Source: an uncultured Prevotellaceae bacterium
GTDB taxonomy: Bacteria > Bacteroidota > Bacteroidia > Bacteroidales > Muribaculaceae
Length of the DNA stretch: 64,000 bases
Direction: 5' to 3'
Assembly: GCA_947302275.1 (NCBI GenBank)
Contig: CAMYUW010000007.1
Location: forward strand, 29,247 to 93,246
The position numbers were made by a program, and so were the translations under genes. Below the pieces are notes generated by a model that had not been told where the DNA came from, ran no database searches, and saw only the letters and a list, made by a program, of their open reading frames with translations. Shown piece after piece: positions 17,820 through 24,713 of the stretch (position 1 is the stretch's first letter; every line of letters begins with the position of its first letter).

Positions 17820-18755
17820 ATGGAAGAGACGTTGTTGATGATATTGCCATTGTTGTTTGGTTGGTTGCTGGATTTTGTGTTTGGTGACCCGTCACGGTTG
17901 CCGCATCCCGTCGTGTGGTTCGGCAAGATGATTTCGTGGGGCGAGCACCGCCTCAACCATGGGGCACAGCGCATGGCCAAGGGGGCCGTGATGGCGCTGG
18001 CCCTGATCCTGATGGTCTTTTTTGTCATGTGGGGACTCAAACGGCTGCTGCCCAACATGGTGTTGTGGCTCATTCTAGACACCATCATCATTTTCTACTG
18101 CTTGGCGGGAACTACGCTCATCCGCGAGGTGCGGGAGGTCTTTTTGGCGTTGGACCGCTCGCTGGAGGAGGGACGCCAGCAGGTCGCCCGCATCGTGGGA
18201 CGTGACACCTCGCAACTGTCGGCCCAGGAAGTCCGCACCGCAGCCCTAGAGACCCTTGCCGAGAACCTGAGCGACGGCGTGATAGCCCCGCTGTTCTGGT
18301 TCGCCTTGCTGGGCACTCCCGGCATGTTGGCCTACAAGATGGTCAATACCCTCGACTCGATGATTGGTTACCGCACCGAGCGTTACAAGGACTTCGGCTG
18401 CTGGGCCGCCCGCATCGACGACGTGGCCAATTATATTCCTGCCCGACTGACCGCCCTGCTCATGGTCTTCGCCTCAGGCAAGCTGACACTGCTGCAATTC
18501 GTGTGGAAAAACGGCCGTCGCCACGCCAGCCCCAACAGCGGCTACCCCGAAGCAGCCCTCGCAGGCATCCTCAACTGCCGCTTCGGCGGTCCCCACTACT
18601 ACTTCGGCGAACTCTTCGACAAGCCCTACATCGGCGAGAACGACCGAGAGTTGACCACCCAGGACATGCACACCGCCGTCCACATCAACCGAGTGGCAGA
18701 ACTCCTCATGCTAGCCCTCACACTCCTAGCCACCAGCCTGCTCAACCTCACCTAA
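17820..18755 (+). CDS. cbiB: Adenosylcobinamide-phosphate synthase (CbiB/CobD family)
   Basis: 311 residues from ATG 17820; the frame is open further upstream, but that part is repeat sequence. This inner-membrane enzyme attaches aminopropanol (phosphate) to adenosylcobyric acid. Family marks are the N-terminal GWLLDFVFGDPSRLPHPVVWFG, then AENLSDGVIAPLFWF, YKMVNTLDSMIGYR and HASPNSGYPEAALAG. Several hydrophobic helices are spread through the protein. It follows the cobD-like gene that makes its substrate, but 223 bases holding repeats and a gene remnant now separate them. Confidence 0.95.
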   Translation: MEETLLMILPLLFGWLLDFVFGDPSRLPHPVVWFGKMISWGEHRLNHGAQRMAKGAVMALALILMVFFVMWGLKRLLPNMVLWLILDTIIIFYCLAGTTLIREVREVFLALDRSLEEGRQQVARIVGRDTSQLSAQEVRTAALETLAENLSDGVIAPLFWFALLGTPGMLAYKMVNTLDSMIGYRTERYKDFGCWAARIDDVANYIPARLTALLMVFASGKLTLLQFVWKNGRRHASPNSGYPEAALAGILNCRFGGPHYYFGELFDKPYIGENDRELTTQDMHTAVHINRVAELLMLALTLLATSLLNLT

Positions 18756-18792
18756 CCGCATCCTTTTTCAAACAAAACAAAGCAACTACTAA

Positions 18793-18870
18793 AAGAAAAA
18801 AAGAAAACAACAAATACAAGAAATACAATATAATTTTTTGACAATCAATAAATTGCACTTATTATTTTCC
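18793..18870. repeat. AT-rich palindromic repeat (ACAAATACAA type), copy 2
   Basis: The left arm AACAACAAATACAAGAAATA and the right side TTGCACTTATTATTTTCC are roughly inverted copies, as in the elements at 17735 and 35853. It opens the 399-base gene-free gap (18756-19154) between cbiB and the restriction island. Directly after it comes CTTAGCGACTTTGCGTCTTA, another short repeated-word sequence. Confidence 0.5.
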
Positions 18871-18918
18871 TTTATATTTCTTAGCGACTTTGCGTCTTAG
18901 CGTGAGTTACGTTTCGTC

Positions 18919-18975
18919 AATTCGTAAAAATTGAATGCGGATGCCAAATTAGTATAATTCGCGCAATTCGTAGTT
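18919..18975 (+). repeat. Dispersed AATTCG repeat, copy B
   Basis: It runs from AATTCGTAAAAATTGAATGC through GGATGCCAAATTAGTATAA to TTCGCGCAATTCGTAGTT. It is closest to copy C at 46046 and to the inverted copy A at 17567. It lies in the non-coding gap after cbiB. Confidence 0.7.
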
Positions 18976-19025
18976 AGTTGAGAGGTAAAATAATTTGTCC
19001 GGTTTGTCCGCCTAAATTAGAAAAC

Positions 19026-19057
19026 AAGAAATACAAAAAATACAACTTGTATTTCTT
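19026..19057. repeat. Perfect 11-bp inverted repeat, ACAAATACAA type, copy 3
   Basis: AAGAAATACAA (19026-19036) and TTGTATTTCTT (19047-19057) are perfect inverted copies. The position downstream of the minus-strand restriction operon and of plus-strand cbiB would suit a two-way terminator, but the stem is AT-only. The following 19058-19154 shows no further feature. Confidence 0.6.
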
Positions 19058-19154
19058 TTCCTTGTTACGCCTCTCAGCACCACCAGCCATCGCCAAATAA
19101 CGTCAAAAACTTCTCCCTTGTGAACTCACCTATAACTTCCTCAAAGGTTTTATA

Positions 19155-20030
19155 TCAGAAAGGCAAGTCATAAGTCATGCCATTCTCACAAACCACTGCA
19201 GTTGGCTCCACTTCCTCGCTCAGTTTGATGTCTTTTATTTTATTTCTATATGTGAGACGGAGGCGATAATCTTCTAATTCCAGCCTCCGACTTTTGCTCA
19301 ATTCAACGTATTCCAGTTCTCGCTCAATTCCCAAGTAACGCCGATCAATCAGATTGGCAGCAATACCAGTTGTAGATGAGCCGGCAAATGGGTCAAGAAC
19401 CCATGCCCCAGGATTGGTGGATGCTAAAATAATGCGAGTCATAATTGCAAGAGGCTTCTGTGTTGGGTGTTTGCCGCACGACTTTTCCCATGGCGCAATA
19501 GCAGGCAGACGCCAAACATCAGTCATCTGTTTACCCCCATTCAAGTGCTTCATCATTTCATAGTTATATTGATGGGGGCGCTTTGGCCATTTGCGTGCCC
19601 AGATTATGAATTCAGTGCTATATGTGAAATAACGGCAAGATATATTGGGCGGAGGGTTAGTCTTTGCCCAAGTAATAACATTAAGAATCTTAAAGCCTAA
19701 ATCTGTCAAACTATTGGCGACGGCAAAGATATTGTGATAAGTTCCACTAATCCAAATTGTCCCATTATCTTTCAACTTCTCGCGACACAGGGCAATCCAG
19801 TCATGATTAAAAGTCCTGATATGCTCAGCTGTTCCACCCTTGTCCCAATCTCCTTTGTTAACGCTTACTATTTTGCCAGCCTGATAACTGATCCCATCAT
19901 TAGAGAGGAAATAAGGCGGGTCGGCAAATATCATGTCAAACTTGAAATCAAACTGCGGTAACAGCTCAAAACAATCGCCATGCAACAACGTGAAAGCACG
20001 GTCAGCTGATTTATAGAATGGCACTACCAT
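19155..20030 (-). CDS. DpnA-like beta-class DNA adenine methyltransferase
   Basis: 291 residues. The motif order marks the beta class of amino-methyltransferases: the catalytic DPPY (FADPPYFLSNDG) lies near the N-terminus and the SAM-binding motif FAGSSTTGIAAN near the C-terminus. In DpnII-type systems the second enzyme (DpnA) methylates adenine in GATC, also on single-stranded DNA, and so protects incoming transforming strands. It is last in the operon and starts 3 bases after the endonuclease stop. AT-richer composition than the flanking cobalamin genes suggests acquisition with the whole island. The GATC target is inferred from the neighbouring DpnII-like endonuclease. Confidence 0.88.
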   Translation of the reverse strand: MVVPFYKSADRAFTLLHGDCFELLPQFDFKFDMIFADPPYFLSNDGISYQAGKIVSVNKGDWDKGGTAEHIRTFNHDWIALCREKLKDNGTIWISGTYHNIFAVANSLTDLGFKILNVITWAKTNPPPNISCRYFTYSTEFIIWARKWPKRPHQYNYEMMKHLNGGKQMTDVWRLPAIAPWEKSCGKHPTQKPLAIMTRIILASTNPGAWVLDPFAGSSTTGIAANLIDRRYLGIERELEYVELSKSRRLELEDYRLRLTYRNKIKDIKLSEEVEPTAVVCENGMTYDLPF

Positions 20031-20033
20031 CTC

Positions 20034-20855
20034 TTATCTTTTCAGCAATTCTATAAAATCCTTTATTGTTGTTAGATTATAGACACTGGGAATTTCTCTA
20101 TACGCTTCTTCCAGTTTGTTGCGGGCGGAACGCCAACCAATACCGTCCGTAATCCATACGAATTCAAAACCTTGAACCGAGTTTACCCTAGGTGCCAATT
20201 CTGAGTAGGAACGAGCAACTTCATTGAGTTTAGAACCTCCTCCACTATAGAAGTTAACTTCAATGAGATACTTCTTGTCGCTAGTCTCGATATAGAAATC
20301 AAAACGTTTCTCATCTGTGCCAAGAACTGATAACTCAGGAAATTCCGAAGAATAAACTTCTTGTCTGAAAGAAACATGATATTCTTTAAAAATGTTTGCC
20401 ACGGTACTCTCCATAATGTGCCCACTACGGTTTTTGCGTGCATTAGTGTCAAGTCCCGTTTCAATACCGAAAACATAGTCAACAAGATTCTTGATGCGGC
20501 GAGAATTGAACACTTCCGATAAACCAGTTTCTACCAGGAACTCAGTGACTTTCTGAGGAGATGTGAAATAGCTTTTCAACATAACCACGTTGCCCTGACT
20601 GTCAACAACAGGTTTATTGCCCTCTTCTCTAACTGCTATCAAGATGCCCATGACCTCAAACGATTTTGAGTCACGTTCCCACAATTCAGCAACCGCCGTG
20701 CTCAAATCCTCCTTTCCAATTAGATAATTCAGCGCATTAAGGCTAATCTCAACTTGTGATACATTTGCTGAAATCTTGTCAAAATCACAAAAGAAATCCA
20801 ACGTTTGGTTGGTCTTTTGGAGTTGAGACATAAACAGGTTAAAATCCTTATTCAT
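20034..20855 (-). CDS. DpnII-like type II restriction endonuclease (GATC)
   Basis: 273 residues, close to the length of DpnII (under 300). The middle carries the family-typical GLDTNARKNRSGHIMES followed by the cleavage-domain pattern EKRFDFYIETSDKKYLIEVNFYSG, where Asp, then Glu and Asn-containing strands take the place of a PD-(D/E)xK core, and a C-terminal FEFVWITDGIGW. DpnII cuts unmethylated GATC before the G. It sits between an unknown gene (6-base gap) and the second methyltransferase (3-base gap) in a single operon headed by a D12-class methyltransferase, the classical arrangement apart from the extra gene. Confidence 0.9.
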   Translation of the reverse strand: MNKDFNLFMSQLQKTNQTLDFFCDFDKISANVSQVEISLNALNYLIGKEDLSTAVAELWERDSKSFEVMGILIAVREEGNKPVVDSQGNVVMLKSYFTSPQKVTEFLVETGLSEVFNSRRIKNLVDYVFGIETGLDTNARKNRSGHIMESTVANIFKEYHVSFRQEVYSSEFPELSVLGTDEKRFDFYIETSDKKYLIEVNFYSGGGSKLNEVARSYSELAPRVNSVQGFEFVWITDGIGWRSARNKLEEAYREIPSVYNLTTIKDFIELLKR

Positions 20856-20861
20856 AATAAA

Positions 20862-22013
20862 TTATCCTATTAGCTTTGTAAACATTCTACTCTCAATTGA
20901 GAACATTTCTATTTTATGTTCATACTTCAGGTCTACACTTTTTCTGTGAATTCTTCCAATTTTGGGAGCAATTATGTAAACAGAAACATTCTCAAATTCT
21001 TCCTTCGTTGTAATGGCCTCAAGCCATCTTAAGTAGCGAGATACTTGATTGTATGCCGCTTTTGTTGCTTTATCCTTTTTTAGTTCAATTAAGACATTTG
21101 GGATCGTGCCATTTTTAATGGGCTTATTTATGCTATAAAGACAAATATCAGCCCTGTCCATTTCTGATGGCTTAAATGGTGAAATTGGTACTTGCCTACA
21201 CAAAACATAATCTTCATTCAGAAAAGCTGAGAAAGGTTCTAAAGAGGAGAGAATCGTGAACTCTAATTGTGCTTCATTTACCAAATCCTCATCCAAAGAA
21301 ACGAGACCGCTATTAAATACAGTTTCATTTCCGGTTTTGTCTATTTCCCCAAAACCTTCAAAATCAATTTTGCTAGTAGTGTTAGCTATTAGCTCATTCA
21401 GAGTTTTTACTTCACCTGGTGTCAATGTGCAAAATCCCATTCCTTGCATACTATTTGATGGAAGAGGATATGGATAGTGACCTAATTCAAAGTACAGTTC
21501 ATCTGAAGTAATGCACTTTCCTGTGTTTTTATTCTGAACGAATTGAAACATAAAAGGTTGAGCCTTATTTCCTCCATCTTTTTTTATTTTAAAAATTCCA
21601 GGTTCACTTGTTGCAAAATATCTTTTTCTAATTGACTCATCCCAAAACAAGTTCGCGTCTGCTTTTCTCCCTAATGGACTTGTATGGCCATTTAGAAAGA
21701 AGGAACCAATATCTTTATTGCCATAGATTTTTCCACCATAAACGATTTTTCGTTTAAGAAAGAAGAACACATCAGAACCCTCGCGACTACATGCGTAGTC
21801 AGCAAGAATAGCATAATAACGACTATGCGAACTGGGTTTAATTGTCATTACTGGTTTCATCAAAAAACCATAAAGGCCTTTGTCAAGATATAACTTCAAT
21901 GAGTCCTCATCATATAAGGCAATGAATAGCCCACCACTTATGCTAGAACTATGAGCTTTCATTTCTGTGCTATCTTGTGTCCTCTTTTCAATATCAAATT
22001 CTATTGTTCTCAT
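20862..22013 (-). CDS. Unrecognised protein with NucS-like PD-(D/E)xK domain, inside the restriction operon
   Basis: 383 residues; I do not recognise a named family. The C-terminal third looks like a NucS/DUF91-type nuclease core: an acidic helix NEAQLEFTILSSLEPF (about 245-262), Asp289 in DRADICLYS, Glu310-x-Lys312 in VLIELKKDKATKAAY, then NQVSRYLRWLE. The N-terminal half (about 25-120) is beta-rich, with YYAILADYACSREG and DVFFFLKRKIVYGGKIYG, vaguely like an EVE/PUA-type fold that binds modified bases; this part is only a suggestion. It lies between dpnM- and dpnII-like genes with gaps of 14 and 6 bases, so it is co-transcribed and probably part of the defence function. It could be a second nuclease, a modification-dependent nuclease or a control factor. 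Confidence 0.75.
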   Translation of the reverse strand: MRTIEFDIEKRTQDSTEMKAHSSSISGGLFIALYDEDSLKLYLDKGLYGFLMKPVMTIKPSSHSRYYAILADYACSREGSDVFFFLKRKIVYGGKIYGNKDIGSFFLNGHTSPLGRKADANLFWDESIRKRYFATSEPGIFKIKKDGGNKAQPFMFQFVQNKNTGKCITSDELYFELGHYPYPLPSNSMQGMGFCTLTPGEVKTLNELIANTTSKIDFEGFGEIDKTGNETVFNSGLVSLDEDLVNEAQLEFTILSSLEPFSAFLNEDYVLCRQVPISPFKPSEMDRADICLYSINKPIKNGTIPNVLIELKKDKATKAAYNQVSRYLRWLEAITTKEEFENVSVYIIAPKIGRIHRKSVDLKYEHKIEMFSIESRMFTKLIG

Positions 22014-22027
22014 ATTGAAAAACAGGA

Positions 22028-22927
22028 TTAAAAGTTTTTAATAAGTAATTCGGTTAGTTTTCCTCGTTTGCTGGGATTAGCATTAATGGCACGAGAGGCC
22101 TGCACTCTATTGATGTTGAAATCACGATAGAGGTTTTCAAAGAAAGTATCCTCGGGGTTTCTTGCCGAGCAGTCTGAATTGCTGAGCATCCATTTTATAT
22201 TAGGCTGTTGATTGAGTATTGCACAGAAATCACGCAGCCTTTTTTGCTCGTCATCGTTAAAATCCTCTTTTGAATAGGAATTGAAACTAGATGTGGCATC
22301 AAGCGGGCGATAGGGAGGGTCAAAATAAAAGAAATTGAGTCCATCGCCTATGTGCTTCAACGTTTGTTCATAGTCTCCATTTAGTATTACTACATCAACT
22401 TGATTCAGCAATATGCTATCAGCTTTTAAAACTTCTGCTTTGCAAATCGTGGGACGCAAGTAACGACCAAAGGGTACATTGAATTTCCCTTTGGCATTCA
22501 CCCGGTAAAGGCCATTAAAACATGTGCGGTTGAGAAAAATCAGGTATTTAGTACGGTCGATGTCGTCAAGTTTGTCCTCATTGAATATTGTTCGCGCTGT
22601 GAGAAAAAACTCTTTCTTTGCCTCATCTCCATTCAACGCATTATAGCGTTTCTCAAGTTCGGCAAGCCGTTCAATCAGTTCATTGGATGAATCTTTAATG
22701 ACACGATAGGCGGTTATCAGGTAGGTGTTGATATCATTGATAACAGCACGTTTAATATTAGGAAATCGCTGTAGCATGTAGAAGAGCATAGCCCCTCCAC
22801 CCACAAATGGTTCGATATATGTGAATTCCTGTTCTTTAAGGTCATCGGGCAGATGTTGCTCTAGCTGTGATAATAATTGCCCTTTGCCTCCGGCCCATTT
22901 TAAAAACGGCTTTGCATCTGTACTCAT
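22028..22927 (-). CDS. DpnM-like D12-class (Dam) adenine methyltransferase
   Basis: 299 residues. Alpha/D12-class order: SAM-binding FLKWAGGKGQLL at the N-terminus, FVGGGAMLFYML, the target segment with NRTCFNGLYRVN, and the catalytic DPPY in FYFDPPYRPLDATSSFNSY. It methylates adenine in double-stranded GATC and protects the host from the DpnII-like enzyme encoded two genes downstream. It is the first gene of the four-gene operon. A strongly structured sequence with its own promoter lies immediately upstream, so its expression may depend on read-through past that structure. Confidence 0.92.
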   Translation of the reverse strand: MSTDAKPFLKWAGGKGQLLSQLEQHLPDDLKEQEFTYIEPFVGGGAMLFYMLQRFPNIKRAVINDINTYLITAYRVIKDSSNELIERLAELEKRYNALNGDEAKKEFFLTARTIFNEDKLDDIDRTKYLIFLNRTCFNGLYRVNAKGKFNVPFGRYLRPTICKAEVLKADSILLNQVDVVILNGDYEQTLKHIGDGLNFFYFDPPYRPLDATSSFNSYSKEDFNDDEQKRLRDFCAILNQQPNIKWMLSNSDCSARNPEDTFFENLYRDFNINRVQASRAINANPSKRGKLTELLIKNF

Positions 22928-22953
22928 CGTATTTTGTCCTCATTTGCCGTGGA

Positions 22954-23192
22954 CAAAAAGAAAGCGCACCGCCTTCGCATTTCATCCCTTAACGAAGGCT
23001 GTCCACCACAGATGCCCGTACAGAGAGATGAAAGGAAGGGGTACGCCTATACTGGATAGGCGTATCCGCATTCCCTGAGACTCTCTGTAACTCTTTTAGT
23101 TTGGTGGACTATTTTCGTTAAAAGTCTCTTCGAATTTAGATACTGCTATCTAATTTCCCACGATGTCTTTTGCGTCTAGATGAGTACCTTAG
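22954..23192 (-). ncRNA. Candidate structured non-coding RNA or leader RNA
   Basis: Downstream of a good -7 box the minus strand folds into successive hairpins. GTCTA/TAGAC lies near the 5' end (23174-23194). A perfect 7-pair hairpin TTAGATA-GCAG-TATCTAA follows (23136-23153). Then comes a long nested hairpin whose arms match in four steps: TTAACGAA, GTCCACCA, TACAGAGAG and TACGCCTAT (outer arms 22989-22996 with 23114-23121; apex 23042-23064), with an open bubble of about 10-12 bases per side. A terminator-like stem GCCTTCG/CGAAGGC (22971-22999) with a following T-tract (22954-22963) competes with the long hairpin. The shape recalls 6S-like or Bacteroidales-1-type RNAs, but I cannot confirm a family. 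It could instead be an attenuator for the methyltransferase. Confidence 0.55.
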
Positions 23193-23198
23193 ACAGGT

Positions 23199-23207
23199 GC
23201 AAAGTTA
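23199..23207 (-). promoter_or_regulatory. -7 box for the structured RNA / restriction operon
   Basis: Minus-strand TAACTTTGC matches TAnnTTTGC, placing the start near 23192, just before the first hairpin. No good TTG box at standard spacing was seen. Confidence 0.55.
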
Positions 23208-23243
23208 GCGAATAATTCTTGAAAACCTTGCAGTAGTCATTGA

Positions 23244-23414
23244 TTATTCATCTTTAACGCTGAATTCTGTTACTACATAATCCGAAGCATCCAGCACAAG
23301 GTCACAATTTCGGTACATCGCCTTTACGGTCTGTAAGGCCTTTTCATCATCTTCAGCCGCTATCTCAACAATGCGGCTCAGAACCTCTGTCACCTCTATA
23401 CGGTACTTCTTCAT
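23244..23414 (-). CDS. DpnD/PcfM-like small protein
   Basis: 56 residues from the ATG at 23414 (MKKYRIEVTEVLSRIVEIAA); the frame stays open further upstream, but only this start gives the family N-terminus. It has the beta-strand/helix pattern of DpnD-PcfM proteins: KYRIEVTEVLSRIVEI, then acidic EDDEKALQTVKAMY, then LDASDYVVTEFSV. A DpnD gene accompanies the pneumococcal Dpn restriction locus and PcfM is a conjugative-plasmid protein; neither has a firm biochemical role. Its place just upstream of a DpnII-type operon supports the match. The upstream region is packed with GATC sites. Confidence 0.75.
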   Translation of the reverse strand: MKKYRIEVTEVLSRIVEIAAEDDEKALQTVKAMYRNCDLVLDASDYVVTEFSVKDE

Positions 23415-23458
23415 ATAATATGCAAAGTAACAGAAAACACGTGAGAAAAACAGGATTA

Positions 23459-23565
23459 GATCAATCCTTAACAAAAGTGATCAAAAATGATCAATTCTAA
23501 TGTATACCCATCAGATTTTTACTATTGCTCTGATCTAAGGGAAATTAATTTGATCTAAATTGATC
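23459..23565. promoter_or_regulatory. Cluster of six GATC sites before the dpnD-like gene
   Basis: GATC occurs at 23459, 23479, 23489, 23532, 23552 and 23562, six times in 107 bases against about one per 256 expected. Several sit in extended repeats (TGATCAAAAATGATCA and TTGATCTAAATTGATCTAA). I noticed only about three GATC in the 3.7 kb of the island's own genes. The position suggests control by GATC methylation or by a protein binding these words. A weak -7-like TTACTTTGC lies near 23424. Confidence 0.6.
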
Positions 23566-23609
23566 TAATTAATTTCGGTGGAGATGAAATAATTACTATA
23601 ATGAAGCCA

Positions 23610-24569
23610 TTACAGTTTCACGGCATTGATGTCCACCAGGTCATTGACAATGGCATAGATGGTCAGGCCTGCAGGGCTATGGATCTGGAGTTTCTGGGCG
23701 ATGTTGCGGCGATGGGTGATGACAGTGTTAACCGAGATGCCGAGGTGAGCGGCGATTTCCTTGTTGGCCATGCCTTGAACCAGTGCGACAATCACGTCCT
23801 TCTCGCGGGCCGAAAGCGTCTCCCGACCTAACGGTCCATCCTTGAAAACCATGTTGGTGATGTTGCGGGTCACGTCACCGTGCTTGACGAGTCTCTCCAG
23901 GCGGCGTATGGCGGGAACAAAGATGCGGTCCTCGACCAGGGCATGCTGGGATAGCCATTCCTCGTTCTCATAAATGTCGTGCAGGGCGGCAGTCAACTGG
24001 TTGTTGTGCAACCCGTCTTGTGGCAGATACTTGATAATGAGGATTTTCAGCTCTCGCAACTGCTGGTCGGCAGCCCCATGATGCTTGGAGAATGTCTCCA
24101 CGTTGTAGTCGCTGGCAGGCTGACCTTCCAGGAGCTTTTCCACGTAGGGGAACAGCGTCTTTTGCTCATAGTTCATGTGACGGCGTATCTCGTGGGCATA
24201 CTCGTCATAGAGTTTCATGATGAGCTGGGTGGGCGCATTGTCCCCGTTGAGCGATTCCTCCAGCTCTCGACGTATGTAAGGCAACTGGAAGTCGATGAAA
24301 TAGGCATGGCTGGCTTGCAGATAATGCAACAGGGTGGATACAGATATACGCTCGTCGTCCTCGGCGACTCCGATGCCGTTGATGGTGAAGTTGACTATAG
24401 TCAGGAACGTGTGGGTGTCAACGCCGTTGCTCTCGCATGTCTCCCTGACGGTCTTGTCGCCAAAACCGAGGCTGATGCCAAAACTCCCCAGCGCCTGCAA
24501 CAGGTTATAGTTGTCGCCAATGAGCGATATCATCTTGTCCTCGGCCTCATATATTTTCTGCTCTTTCAT
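23610..24569 (-). CDS. Hemerythrin-like/LuxR-type transcription regulator
   Basis: 319 residues from ATG 24569 (MKEQKIYEAEDKM); an earlier in-frame start lies inside the promoter. Residues about 80-235 form a helical hemerythrin/HHE-like domain with metal-ligand-type positions in LLHYLQASHAYF, YAHEIRRHMNYEQKTLFPY, FSKHHGAADQQL and WLSQHALVEDRIF. The C-terminus is a LuxR/GerE helix-turn-helix: LSAREKDVIVALVQGMANKE and GISVNTVITHRRNIAQKL. A di-iron HHE sensor joined to a DNA-binding domain suggests response to oxygen, nitric oxide or iron. A 15-base sequence beside its own -33 box recurs at the TonB-receptor operon promoter, so it may regulate itself and that operon. Related domain pairs occur in other Bacteroidota. 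Confidence 0.85.
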   Translation of the reverse strand: MKEQKIYEAEDKMISLIGDNYNLLQALGSFGISLGFGDKTVRETCESNGVDTHTFLTIVNFTINGIGVAEDDERISVSTLLHYLQASHAYFIDFQLPYIRRELEESLNGDNAPTQLIMKLYDEYAHEIRRHMNYEQKTLFPYVEKLLEGQPASDYNVETFSKHHGAADQQLRELKILIIKYLPQDGLHNNQLTAALHDIYENEEWLSQHALVEDRIFVPAIRRLERLVKHGDVTRNITNMVFKDGPLGRETLSAREKDVIVALVQGMANKEIAAHLGISVNTVITHRRNIAQKLQIHSPAGLTIYAIVNDLVDINAVKL

Positions 24570-24591
24570 CGTTGTCTGTGTTTTTACTGAC

Positions 24592-24623
24592 GCAAAAATA
24601 GCCCAACACAACGAGTCTAGCAA
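24592..24623 (-). promoter_or_regulatory. Promoter of the hemerythrin-LuxR regulator
   Basis: The minus strand has TATTTTTGC (24592-24600) as the -7 box and TTG (24621-24623) as the -33 box with a 20-base spacer, a full consensus match. The leader is about 18 bases. Confidence 0.75.
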
Positions 24624-24626
24624 TCA

Positions 24627-24641
24627 TCATTTTTAGGTATT
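24627..24641 (+). promoter_or_regulatory. Putative operator TCATTTTTAGGTATT, copy 1
   Basis: It lies 3 bases upstream of the -33 box of the hemerythrin-regulator promoter. The same 15 bases, in the other orientation relative to the promoter, touch the -33 box of the TonB-receptor operon (33453-33467). The extension TTGTGACAA (24641-24649) also resembles a sequence in the aldo/keto reductase leader at 54890-54904. Confidence 0.55.
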
Positions 24642-24646
24642 TGTGA

Positions 24647-24687
24647 CAAAAAATGCCCCCAAAAGTGATGTAAAACACTCGGGGGCA
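24647..24687 (-). terminator. Intrinsic terminator after the M16 protease gene
   Basis: On the minus strand TGCCCCC and GGGGGCA pair, with an inner AGTG/CACT extension, followed by TTTTTT. It closes the five-gene TonB-receptor operon 27 bases after the last stop. Confidence 0.85.
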
Positions 24688-24713
24688 CAGGGAATGAATA
24701 TGATGTGTTAGTG

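Noticed and set aside
22954..23192. Retron-type msr/msd element
   Set aside because: The long hairpin resembles an msd, but no reverse transcriptase gene lies nearby.
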